Below are positions 37,566 to 49,500 of a DNA stretch of 64,000 nt, piece after piece. Source of the stretch: Lucifuga dentata (taxonomy: Eukaryota; Chordata; Actinopteri; Ophidiiformes; Bythitidae); contig VXCM01002851.1 in assembly GCA_014773175.1 (NCBI GenBank), positions 20,289 to 84,288 on the forward strand, read 5' to 3'. How positions within the stretch are numbered: the stretch's first letter is position 1; every line of letters begins with the position of its first letter. The notes beneath the pieces were generated by a model that saw only the letters and a program-made list of their open reading frames with translations, had not been told where the DNA came from and ran no database searches. A program made the position numbers and the translations under genes.

Positions 37566-40500
37566 TTATCTGTGCTGCTGCGGGTCGGGGGAGGCGGGGG
37601 CCGACAGGGAGCTGGACGAGCTGCAGTTTGTCGTCATCGGAGGAAGCTCCTCACAGGTGAAATAGTCCTTTAAAGGAGCGAACAAGTGACGGATGACAGG
37701 AACGCTCCACGCTTTACCCAGCACCTTCTGCCGCTGCTGCCGGTTCATGTTCCTCACGTCCGTGTAATGTTTGGGGAAACCAAAGATTCTGGAGAGGCGA
37801 GCAGAGGAAGCGGGTCAGAATCAGCCGTGCGGCCGCCGTTTTACGTTAACCTTGCGGATAACGACGCCTACCTCTCCAGCTCCGTGATCCACAGGATGTC
37901 CTCTTTGCCGTTCTGGATGACGGGCAGCTGGGAGTCGTCTTTGCCCTGTTTCAGAGAGTTTGGGTTGGTGGTGATCGTCCTCACCTTACACACCTGCAAC
38001 AAAACAAGCTAACCGTCATGGCGGCTCTGGCACATTTCCCACTCAGGTAACTAAACCGAGTCAAAGTAAAATAAATTTAATTAAGCAACGCTGCACTTTT
38101 AAAAGCATTTTCACAACTAGTTTTGTTGACGGTTGTTTCTGAAACCCTGCTGGTTCATGTTCCTCAGCTCAAACCAGCCGAACTTAAGTTTGGTTGGTTT
38201 GAGCAAATGCAAACACAGAAATTAAACTCAGGTTCGCACCAAAACAATTCTTATCAAACTATGGAGGACGTCATTTAGTCTACTGACTGCTGTAGAACCA
38301 CTATAACTGCTGTAAAGTTTGTTTTACATTAAAGCAGCGGTTCTCAAATCCAAATCTTAAAGGTCCACAAAGAAAATTTTCAGTAAGACAACTAAAAAGT
38401 TTGCGGGGGGNGGGGTCTCTGCTGCAGAGAAAGCAGAGAATTTTGACTTGTTGTGTTGCAGCGATGTCTCACAGATAATACACAAGTCTGGATCCAGATC
38501 AGAGTCCAGACTTTGAGGATGACTGCACTAGATGCTCATCAGATGTCCGCTACTTAAAACCATTCAACACGTGGAAAACATTACCACAGTTAAACACCTT
38601 AGATCAGCCACGGACACAGATGCTGTGAAACGGTCGTATCATATCAAACGTAACACGTCTTCTTCACATCATGTGAAGCAACATGTGGTTTTCCACACGT
38701 TGTCTTGAAGTCAGATTCAGCTTCTGCTGTCATAGTTTTCTGATTTATGGACAAACTTTTTCTGGTTTTGGTTTTCTTTCTCTAGCCTCCAAACGTTTCT
38801 GACCAATGAGCAGACAGTCTGTCCTCACATGACTTTTCCTGATACACAGTGTGGTCCAAAAGTCTGAGACCACTGTGAAAATACTTCTATTTTCCATTCT
38901 TTTTGAATTTAATACAAGATTTTTTTTATTCCAAATGATCATATCATCTTAACAATTAGAGTGAAAAGTTGAATCCTTGAAAAATGTCCATGAATGTCAG
39001 AATATCTTAGTATTTGGTACGAATGTCAGAATATCTTAGTATTTGGTACGAATGTCAGAATATCTTAGTATTGGTACGCCCCCCTTTAGCTTTAATAACA
39101 GCATCATGGACTCCACACGTCTGTAAAAACCTGATGAGCCAAGTTATCCAGCATGATGTGACGATGTTCCAAAGAGCTTCTTGTCATGTCAGACTTTGAT
39201 TATTTCCACATTTACATGGAAAACATCACAGATTTTACGTGTGGTCTCAGACTTTTGGACCCCTGGATTTCAATTTGATTGGATTTTTTTTTTTTTTTTT
39301 TTTTTTGACCAAACCAAAACAAATGCAACATTCTCATAATGTGTCTGATTCATCTCAGAGCAAACAGATGTGTGTAAGGATGATGCGTGAGGATGTGTTG
39401 AAGGTTTGAGGAGCAGCGTGAACCAACTCTGGCCTTTCTGCCGATCTCCAAACACTCCTGCAGACTCAGCTTGTCATTCTGGGAGGCTGTGATGGGCCTG
39501 AAGAGAAAGAAGCAAAGTCCATTTAACGCCACACGTGACTGTTCAATTTCATTCATATGTAAGAAGACTCTGATATCACACTTTACAGAAAGTACCACAA
39601 ATGGGGAGATTTTCAAACAATGAAAACTAAACTTTTATTTCATTTTCTGACAAACGCTGAGCTGAGAATTTAACTGTAATGTCTCAGAGGGAACCAAAAA
39701 CCAAAAGAAGTTTTTATTGAGCCTACTGAAGGATTAATCATTCCTCACCACATATTACACATAAAATCAATCTGACTTCTTTCAAGATTTTGCTCTTTTT
39801 CATCTTTTTTCTCTTTTTTTTCCTCTCTGACTGGGTTTCCATGCTGACAGGATCAAACCTCCTAATGTGCAGCTCATTAACAAATTGCTGAAACCTCCAT
39901 ATTTCATAACGTAAAGGAGAAAAAGTGAAGAAAAAACAAGGAATCTTCGTAAAAATAAAATAATAGCTCAAACTTCTGGGATGTCAAAAGAAGTATAAGC
40001 AAATTATTGTAGGTGATTTATGTAGGCTTTTTTTTTTTTTACTTTTCAGANGATTTATGTAGGCTTTTTTTTTTTTACTTTTCAGATGATTTACAGGTGA
40101 TTTCCATGTAAATAAAAACCAAAATGATTTCTGCAATCATTACTAATCACAGGAAGTCATATCAATCCTGAGTCTAAACTTCTTTAAAATTCATACCTGC
40201 TCATCCCTGGAATATTTCCCCAGAAGTAACGAGATCTGTGGGCGGGGCTAACTTTCACTGCATCCACCAGCACAGGATTACACTGCCAATCAGAAAGCAG
40301 CAAGAGACAAAATGAGGAAGAAAGGTGAGTGAAGAAAAAAGAAGAGAGGGAAAAGAGAAGAATAATAGAAAGAGGAGAGGGAAAACAGGAAGGGACAGAA
40401 AAAGGAGAGAAAAGAAAAAAAAGGCTTGAGGTGACGTTAACTTCCCAAAACAAAGAGAAAGAGGTGATGGTGGTTCTTGTGGACCTCGAGGAAGCGGCAG

Positions 40501-43500
40501 ATGTTGACTTTGTCGTGTGTGTTCATGAAGACCACGTTCTCAAACAGCCAGAAGAACGGCCTGGAGTCTTCTTCTTTGGGCTTCAGCAGGTGAAGGATGC
40601 GGTAAAACTCAAAGAACAGCCTGCCAGTGCCCTCTGCAGGAGGAAAGGTGAATTACAGCAGAGAGAAAGTTACTTCTGTACAACGCACATTAATAAGAGT
40701 TAAATAAAGGGAGCCAGTTATTTGTTTATATTTATTATTCAAACATTTCAAAAACCATGACTAAGCTAATAAATGCCAAGAAGGTTTTAGTTGTCTGGAG
40801 TTTAACCCTCTTGAGTCTCAAACATTTTTCTGGAAAATTCTTCATTCTTGAAAAAAAATGCAATCTGACAGAATTGAGCAAAAACGTTTAAAATAGATTA
40901 TTTTTTTAAAAATCGTCAATTTTCTACTTGATTCTAGAATTTTGTGGAAAATGAAGTAAAATCTTCAAAAATCAGCAGTGTGTCAATGTGATTTTAGACT
41001 CTAGACGGTTAACAATGTAATATAAAAAAATATTAATGGCAAAAAAAAAAAAAAAAANAAAAAAAAAAAAAAAAGAATTTAACATAATGTAGAACTTCAC
41101 ACAAAGTAAACAGGATATTAAAACTACATTTTAATGGAAATGGATTTAGGGGAGAATGAAGTGGAAGTTTGATGATTATTGTTAAACGTGCAGACTGAGA
41201 CACTTTTTGAAAAGATCAAAAGAATGCAAAAATGCTTTGAATTGTACTTTTGTATTTGTATTCTATTCACTGCAAGTTTTAAATACTTTTGTTTCATAAG
41301 ATACGTCATAATAGGAGGAGCAGTTGGTATTTAGTATTTATCAATATTTACTGCCTGTATGTACAGCAATTTTTTTCTCTTTCTGCCATCCTTTCATAGA
41401 AAGAAACAATGCAAGACTATGCATGTTGCAGTTCAAAACTAATAAACACATTGTTGAAAAAACCCCCTGACATTTGCATACCATAGAGGCCTTTTCTTAT
41501 TGGGTTGACGATGGAGAGGTCGTTACAGGGGCTGCCACCGATCAGCAGATCAAACGGACCCCACTGCTTCAGCTGAGCGGACAAAAAAACAAGTTTAATA
41601 ACGAGCCAAACCTGCAGCTTCTCAGTGCCAGAAAGATTTCAAACGAGGTTTAACGAAGGATCCAAAAACAACAATGCAGCTACAACACATACAGGAGCCC
41701 TTTAACCAGCAGAGGTCAAAGGTCATTGTCAGCTAATAAACACAGAAACAAAGACCAGCAGTTTGTGAACATACGTGGTGCTTGCTGATGAACCTGACGT
41801 CGTCGACCTGGACAATCTTTCCCTCGTGGTTGATGGTTGCCACGGCGATTGAATCCTCACAGATCTCAGAGGCGATGTATTTCTCCACTTTGAAACCAAG
41901 ATCCTTCAACACCAAGTAGCCTGGAAATCATACAAACCAAAAAAAAAGAATAATCTGTGAGAGACGCTGAGCTGTTGGAATGAGGTTGGTCTGGTCATCA
42001 GTCCTGCCGCTCTGCGTTCTGACCTGTTGCTATGCCATCAAACAGAGACAGAACTCGCAGCGGTCTGCGCTGGTTAGCCGGGATGGACGGGTAAACGCGG
42101 TGCGGCTCCTACAGGAACAACAACAAAAGTCACGAGTGAAATAGAAAAAAACAACAATTTATCATCTGTAGGAGCTATTCATAATTTTTATATTTATGCT
42201 TAATTGGTAGTAATCTAATTTGTTGATTTTTGATAGATATAGATTAAGATCTGCCTGTTGCATTATTTAATTAAGTTAATTAGGTATTTTGTTGATGCTT
42301 TTGTTTTGAAATCACTGGGCGTTACTTCAGGTGACAATGTATATGTACAGTGGGGTCCAAAAGTCTGAGACCACGTGTAAAATCCATGATGTTTTCCATG
42401 TAAATGTGGAAATAATCAGAAAGTCTGACATCACAAGAAACTCTTTGGAACATCATCACATCATGCTGGGATAACTTGGCTCATCAGGTTTTTACAGACG
42501 TGTGGAGNTGGAACATCATCACATCATGCTGGGATAACTTGGCTCATCAGGTTTTTACAGACGTGTGGAGTCCACAATGCTGTCATTAAAGCTAAAGATA
42601 CTAAGATATTCTGACATTCATGGACATTTTTCAAAGATTCAACATTTCAATCTAATTGTTAAGATGATATTATTATTTGTAATGAAAAATCTGATATTAA
42701 ATTCAAAAAGAATGCAAAATACAAGGATTTTCACAGTGGTCTCAGACTTTTGGACTCCACTGGTATGCAGGTACAGGACTCCCGGGTGTCTGGGAGGGTT
42801 TATGTATTTTTTTTATGAGAGCAAGGGTGGAGTGAGACATCTTCATTTGTCAGTTTGTTTGCTTTAAAATGGAAAAATAAACTTTCACAGACACACAAAG
42901 TTTTCCTGGGCAATGGACTTCTGTCTGCATAAGAAAGATTCCCAGTTACCTCAGTAGCATTCAAGTTAATTTTGTTTAAATGATTTGCAAAGATAAATCG
43001 CCACTGCAGCAACAATCTGATAAAAAAATAAAACATTTCCGATTGGTAAGTGTTTCGGATTGAGCTCAGAGAAATGACTGAAAAGGCCAAGTTCGTCTAT
43101 ATTTCGGAAACGGGATCAGATACTGTAAAAATAGCACATCCTGACAGATCAAACAGCATTTCGTTTTTGGCATCGTTATTAAAGGAGTGTTGATCACTCA
43201 CAAACTCCATGGCGCTGTTGTTGGCGAACAGCTCCTGAACTCGTACGCTCCAGTCCTCCCTGGGAACCAAAGCACCGTGGGGTTTGTGCGGCTGACACAG
43301 GTAGCAGATCCACGGGTCCTGGTCCTTCAATGAGTCAAACGTCCCCGAACCGACGAGGATGTTGAGGCAGTCCGCACAATACGATCTGCAAAGGTAAAGA
43401 GGACAGAGGAAGAGAGGGAAGGACATTACTGTTCATACCGATTTTAGGATGGAAGGCCACAGTATGGGGGTAATGGGGGTCTACGGCCGACGCCGTAACT

Positions 43501-46500
43501 CCACCAGACACGCCCACTTTGTGCAGATTGTTAAAGTGAGGAGGGTTGTAATTTTTCTCCCAAGCTTTCTTTGTTTTCTTTCTGTCACGGTATCCAACAC
43601 TCAAATTTGAAAGTGAAACAGTGCCTCATTATTCCTGTTTAGAATCAAGTGGAAATCACAGTAATTCAACGAAGAGTAGAATTCCATTTTCTCCGTTTAG
43701 ACGATTAACATCGGATTGATATTATAAAAAAAACAAAAACAAACAAACACGCACAACTAAAATTAATCTGTTCTGAACTTCAACATGTCTGGGTTTGACA
43801 TGGAGTTTACACTTCAGCTTTAAAGGACCATACCATCCATTTTGCATGTTTGAGCCTAATATATTCAATTTTCATACATGTAACGTTACTGACAATCATT
43901 TCCCAAAGCATACTACTGGAACGGTGAATTAAAAATGTTTTTCCTGCCTTCCAGACCTCCATTGGTTTCAGTTCATTCTGCTATTAAAATCAACTTGTTG
44001 ATACTGTAAACGTTCTTGGGATAGGTAATCCATCATCACCAACAAGACGTGTATTCAGGTTTTTTTAGAAGTTATGTAATTTTAGTGTTTAAGCTCAATA
44101 AAAAGCGTGGAGTGAATGTATGCCTCCACCGGGGAATATAGTCCCAAAAGAAGACCTGCGTTTATGGAAAAATTTAAAGGACCGTGACTTCATAAGGCTG
44201 TGTAACTATTAGCAGGAGAAACATGGATTTTTAAGGTGGGTGTATCACTTGAATATTTGATTTTGAAAGATTAAGAGATTTTGCAAAATATCAGGAAAGC
44301 TGAAATATAGTTTTATCCTTTGGGAAATGATTTTCAGTAACGTAACATGTATGAAAACTGAATATAGTAGGCTCAAACATGCAAAATGGGTGGTATGGTC
44401 CTTTAAAGCATCAGGTGATCAACAAACATCATCACCTTCCAGTCCAACAGTTTGAAAAGTTGACACTAAACAGCAGTGGGACGGAGCGGACAGACGGACC
44501 TGCAGCAGCTGTCGTTGCCACACAGGATGACTTCCAGGCCGTAGCAGCAGATGGTGCAGTACGACTGATATCCATCTTCATCATAACGATACAGAGTTTC
44601 TGTGAAGTTAACCTGCAGGAACACAAACAAGGACAGAAGCAGCCTTAAAGGGCCATGCTGGTGATTTTGCATGTTTAAGCCCAATAAATACTGTCAGCAT
44701 ACATGTTACATTACTGCAAACCTGTAATACTCTATCTTAGTTTTTATGTTATTTTGTAAATCCACTAATCTTTCAAAATAAAATGTTCAGGTGCAAAATG
44801 AAAACTTAAAACTCAATGTTTCACCTGCTAACACTTTTAATTACAGTTAAAAGCTGTCTTTTCCTGTGACTATACTTTCTGGCAGAGAAATACATTTTCT
44901 TCCGTGCAGCTACACGTTAGATCGGATAAATTAAGTAACTCTGACAAAAAAATTTAATAAACATCATATTCACTGCGATTGATTACTTATGTCTAGCATA
45001 TTTTAAAGGACCATACTACCAATTATGCATGTTTGAGCCTAATATATTCGATTTTCATACGTGTTGCATTACTGACAATCATTTCTCAAAGGATAAAACC
45101 GTATTTCAGCTTTCCTGATATTTTGCAAAATCTCTTAATCTTTCAAACTCAAATATTCAGGTGATACACCCACCTTAAAAATCCATGATTCTCCTGCTAA
45201 TAGTTACACAGCCTTATGAAGTCACGGTCCTTTAAGTTTTTCCACAAACGCAGGTCTTCTTTTGGGACTATATTCCCCGGTGGAGGCATGCATTCACTCC
45301 ACACTTTTTATTGCGCTTAAACACTAAAATTACATAACTTCTAAACAAACCTGAATACACGTCTTGTTGGTGATGATGAATTACCTATCCCAAGAACGTT
45401 TCAAAGGTAGGAAAAACATTTTTAATTCACTGTTCTAATAGTATGCTTTGGGAAATGATTGTCAGTAACATTACATGTATGAAAACTGAATATATGAGGC
45501 TCAAANATGCTTTGGGAAATGATTGTCAGTAACATTACATGTATGAAAACTGAATATATGAGGCTCAAACATCCAAAACGGCCAGTATGGGCCTTGAAAT
45601 CTGTACAAATTGACTTATGCGTGTATTGAAATGAACTGAAACCAATGGCATTCTGGAAGGTAGGAAAAACAATTCTAAAATGTATGTTTTGGAAAATGAT
45701 TGGCAGTAACGGAATGCCTACATTGGTAGTATCTAAAGGGCTCAAAAGTGCAAAATCACTGGTATTGTCCTTTAAGAGAACTTTTAGAGAGCAGATAAGA
45801 AAATTTATGGCTGAAGTGAGAAATGAAAGAAGTGTAATATTTTATTCATCTTTTTTTTTCTAAATTTCAGCAGAGTAACTCTTACGTATTCACACATCTC
45901 AGACACCAGAAAACATCAGGAAAGTTCTTATTTTCTTACTTTGCACTTAAAGCACAGGCTGCCTTCAAACAGAGGATGGAATATTTCAACCTCCTCAGTT
46001 CCGCAACACAAGCAGAATCCTGCAGATATAAAACAGAAAAGCACAAAGAGTAAGGAAAAAGAGTAAGTGAGCAGCTGTTTTTACATTCACACAGAAAATT
46101 TAAAACACATAAAGCATGACTCATGTAAATATAGTATTTTGACTATACTCTGTGGAATTAGAATTAATGACTTTAACTGCAGTAAGATTTGATGTACTGT
46201 AAATTTTCCTGGAAATATCACAATCAGTGAGTCAGTGAATGAAACAACAAGATGCTGCAGAATTCAGCACCAACAGAGCAAAGAAAAATTTGTCATAAAC
46301 ATCAGACAAAACAAAACACGCCATACAACCTTCAATGTCCAATTTGTTGTCCATGATCCTACGAATGGTGTCATCTGCAAGAAAATAAAACATTCATTAA
46401 AAATCTTTGATCAGAAACGAACTTAATACTTCTCAATAATCAACTCTAAAATAATTTTTTTTTTAAACATATATTGTCCATGTTCTTATTTTCATTTAGG

Positions 46501-49500
46501 GTTTATTTTGAAAGCTTTGCAATGCTTCAATGTGCAAAAAAAAAAAAAAAAAACCCAAAAATGTTGACCCATTTCTACTCTCCCATGTAGCAGCGCTGCT
46601 GTGCACACTGAGGGAAAACAGGGCATTTTAAGCCTGGTTTATGCTTAACGTGGATACAAAACAAACAGTCCGTAAGTCCTGGTTCTCACGCTTTCATGAT
46701 GGCTTCAAATGACAGACATGCACTTCACCTCTGGGAGTTTTGGTAGCACTGTAGGACAAAGCCACTATTAAAGGACCATACCACCCAATTTGCATGTTTT
46801 AGTCTAATATATTCAAGTTTCATACACGTAATGTTACTGACAATCATTTCCCAAAGCATACTGTTGGAACGGTGAATTAAAAATGTTTTTCCTACCTTCC
46901 AGACCTCCATTGGTTTCAGTTCATTCTGCTATTAAAATCAACTTGTTGATACTGTAAACGTTCTTGGGATAGGTAATCCATCATCACCAACAAGACGTGT
47001 ATTCAGGTTTTTTTAGAAGTTATGTAATTTTAGTGTTTAAGCTCAATAAAAAGCGTGGAGTGAATGTATGCCTCCACCGGGGAATATAGTCCCAAAAGAA
47101 GACCTGCGTTTATGGAAAAATTTAAAGGACCGTGACTTCATAAGGCTGTGTAACTATTAGCAGGAGAAACATGGATTTTTAAGGTGGGTGTATCACTTGA
47201 ATATTTGATTTTGAAAGATTAAGAGATTTAGCAAAATATCAGGAAAGCTGAAATACGGTTTTATCCTTTGGGAAATGATTGTCAGTAACGTAACATGTAT
47301 GAAAATTAAATATATTAGGCTCAAACATGTAAAATGGATGGTATAGTCTTTTAAACTCCCTGAACACAAAAACAAACCAAGCGGAAACAGAAGTAGTTTC
47401 TGGTTCAATTACCCCCAGAATAAATAGATAAATAAATAAATTTAAGAAATGGAGGCAGTGAAAAGTGAGCTGTTGTTGATTAAGAGATGGAATTTCTGTT
47501 AAGAACTTTTTGTCGTTTAGATCTTCTGCTTTGTACTTCCTTTTCCTCTGCACCGCTTCGCTTGGCCAATCATCGACGAAGTCACACAAACAATGCACGC
47601 ATCATTTCAAAATCCAAGCATTGCATGACCTCACAAGCGACTCTCCGATCCGCCTCCACCGCCAAATGTTTTACCCACAATCCCTCCGCATTTTCCATGC
47701 GCCCACTGCTGTGTCTATGTCTGCATTAAGCATAAACCAAGACTTACGTATGGCCCCTTATGGCCCAAATCCAAAAATCCTGCTCTGTTTTGTAATTTCT
47801 CATGTTGTATTTTCATATAGTTTAGTTTGAAGGCGGTTTGAGTCTTTCCTGGTAGATGAAAAGTCTGACCTGGTTATTTGACACGGTACCTCTTTGTTTC
47901 TGGTTGGGTTGTGTGTAAACGCTGGTTGACTCTTTGACTTTATTGTAGACTCTGGTGTACTCCCGCTTCCTCTGCGGCAGATAGTCTGGTGACGGATCGT
48001 CATCGAATCCACAAAACAGGCTGCTTTTTTTCCTTCCCCTCCCCCTCCCCCTTCCTTTCATTTTCTGCCATCCTCCTCCTCCTCTTTTCTCCACAAAGGC
48101 GACTGGGGAGAAGGCGGCTTCTTCCCAGTCGCCTTTTCCTTGTCCGCCTCCTTGTCTTCCTTTCATTTTCCCCCCCGTCTCCAGGCTGTTGCAGGACATT
48201 TCTACGATGTTATCTGGTAATTTCTTCAGAGAGATGGACACATTTTTCAGCTCATACATGACGCTACTCGAGCACGGAGCAGAGGTGGATTTCTGGAAGA
48301 GCTGCGTCTTCACCTTTGGCCTTTTCAACGTTACGGGAACACCTGGACACAGGACAATCAGAATCATGTCACAGTCAGACCTTTTCCATCTTTGCTGGTG
48401 CAAAACCCAAACTTCTTATTTTTTTCCTCTCTCAAATAGTAGCCAAGGCAAGTCTGTTCAAAGAGATAAAGATAAAAAAAACAATGTAGCTGTACTAAAG
48501 CTGAACATTTCCACAGGTTTGATTACATCCAAATGACACGTCATGAGAAAGTGTTGCTGAGTTTTTCCTTTTTAAACAGAAAACACTGTTCACACACTTT
48601 TATTTATTCTGACTCTGCTTTGCTTTAGGCTCTTAAGCATCTCTGAAATTCTGAGCATTTTCATCTTTGTATACCTGCCAATTTTTACCTGTTTATTATT
48701 TAAAGATGCTAAATAACCGTCACGTGTCCGTGTGTCATTATAAAGCAAATAATCTGAATTTTTATGTGCTGTATGAACTGATTTCAACAATACTAAACAT
48801 TAAAGGACCATACCACCCATTTTGCATGTTTGAGCCTAATATATTCAATTTTCATACATGTAACATTACTGACAATCATTTCCCAAAGCATACTACTGGA
48901 ACAGTATATAGGCTCAAACATGCAAAATGGCTAGTTATGGTCCTTCAATGGTCAAATGAAACGGTGCAAAAAAATAAAAGGAGGAGCTTGTCAGCTTTTT
49001 ATTGCATGTTATTCTCATTTGATTATAGCATATGTGGGCTTGATTAAATCTTCAGACTGTGTTTTGTAAAGCAATGTTTTGTTCTGGCTTCATAAACTTC
49101 TAACGACCACAACTCACACTGCTGTAAAGTGAGATGCTTCCATTTGTGGTAAATTCTATTGAAAAGAGGAGAGTTTGAGCTTTTAAAGGAGGTCTAATGT
49201 ATATGCTGAAGTCTACTGTCAACATGAACATGGTAAATGTTTACATGTTCGGTTTTACGTGTAGAAGTGATGTCGCCTGCAGTTTCAGCACCTTAATGGT
49301 TAAAGACATGAAGCTGCTGGTAATAAAATCAAACTCTTCCTGCTGATATTTCAAAAAAAAAAAAAAAAAAAAAAGAAAAAGTCTTGCAGGGAGGGAAAAC
49401 GATTCCGTACCGTTAGCAGAGGGTTTTGGTTTGAATCCGTCCGGTCCCATGGGCTGGAAGCCGCCGAAGGCCCAGTCCAACATCTGCTTCAGGAGCAACT

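Larger units (their letters stand above)
43202..46374 (-). other. dnmt3b: dnmt3b ADD zinc-finger exons
   Basis: Exons 46330-46374, 45940-46019, 44500-44612 and 43202-43385. Zinc ligand pairs are visible in order: [32 protein letters not shown] and [13 protein letters not shown] and [11 protein letters not shown] match vertebrate DNMT3 ADD domains, which bind unmodified H3K4 and autoinhibit the methyltransferase. Confidence 0.9.

Noticed and set aside
47864..47870. GTCAGA donor for the dnmt3b linker exon
   Set aside because: It would leave phase 0 and put the next exon out of the ADD frame; GTACCG after 47890 keeps [15 protein letters not shown] in frame.
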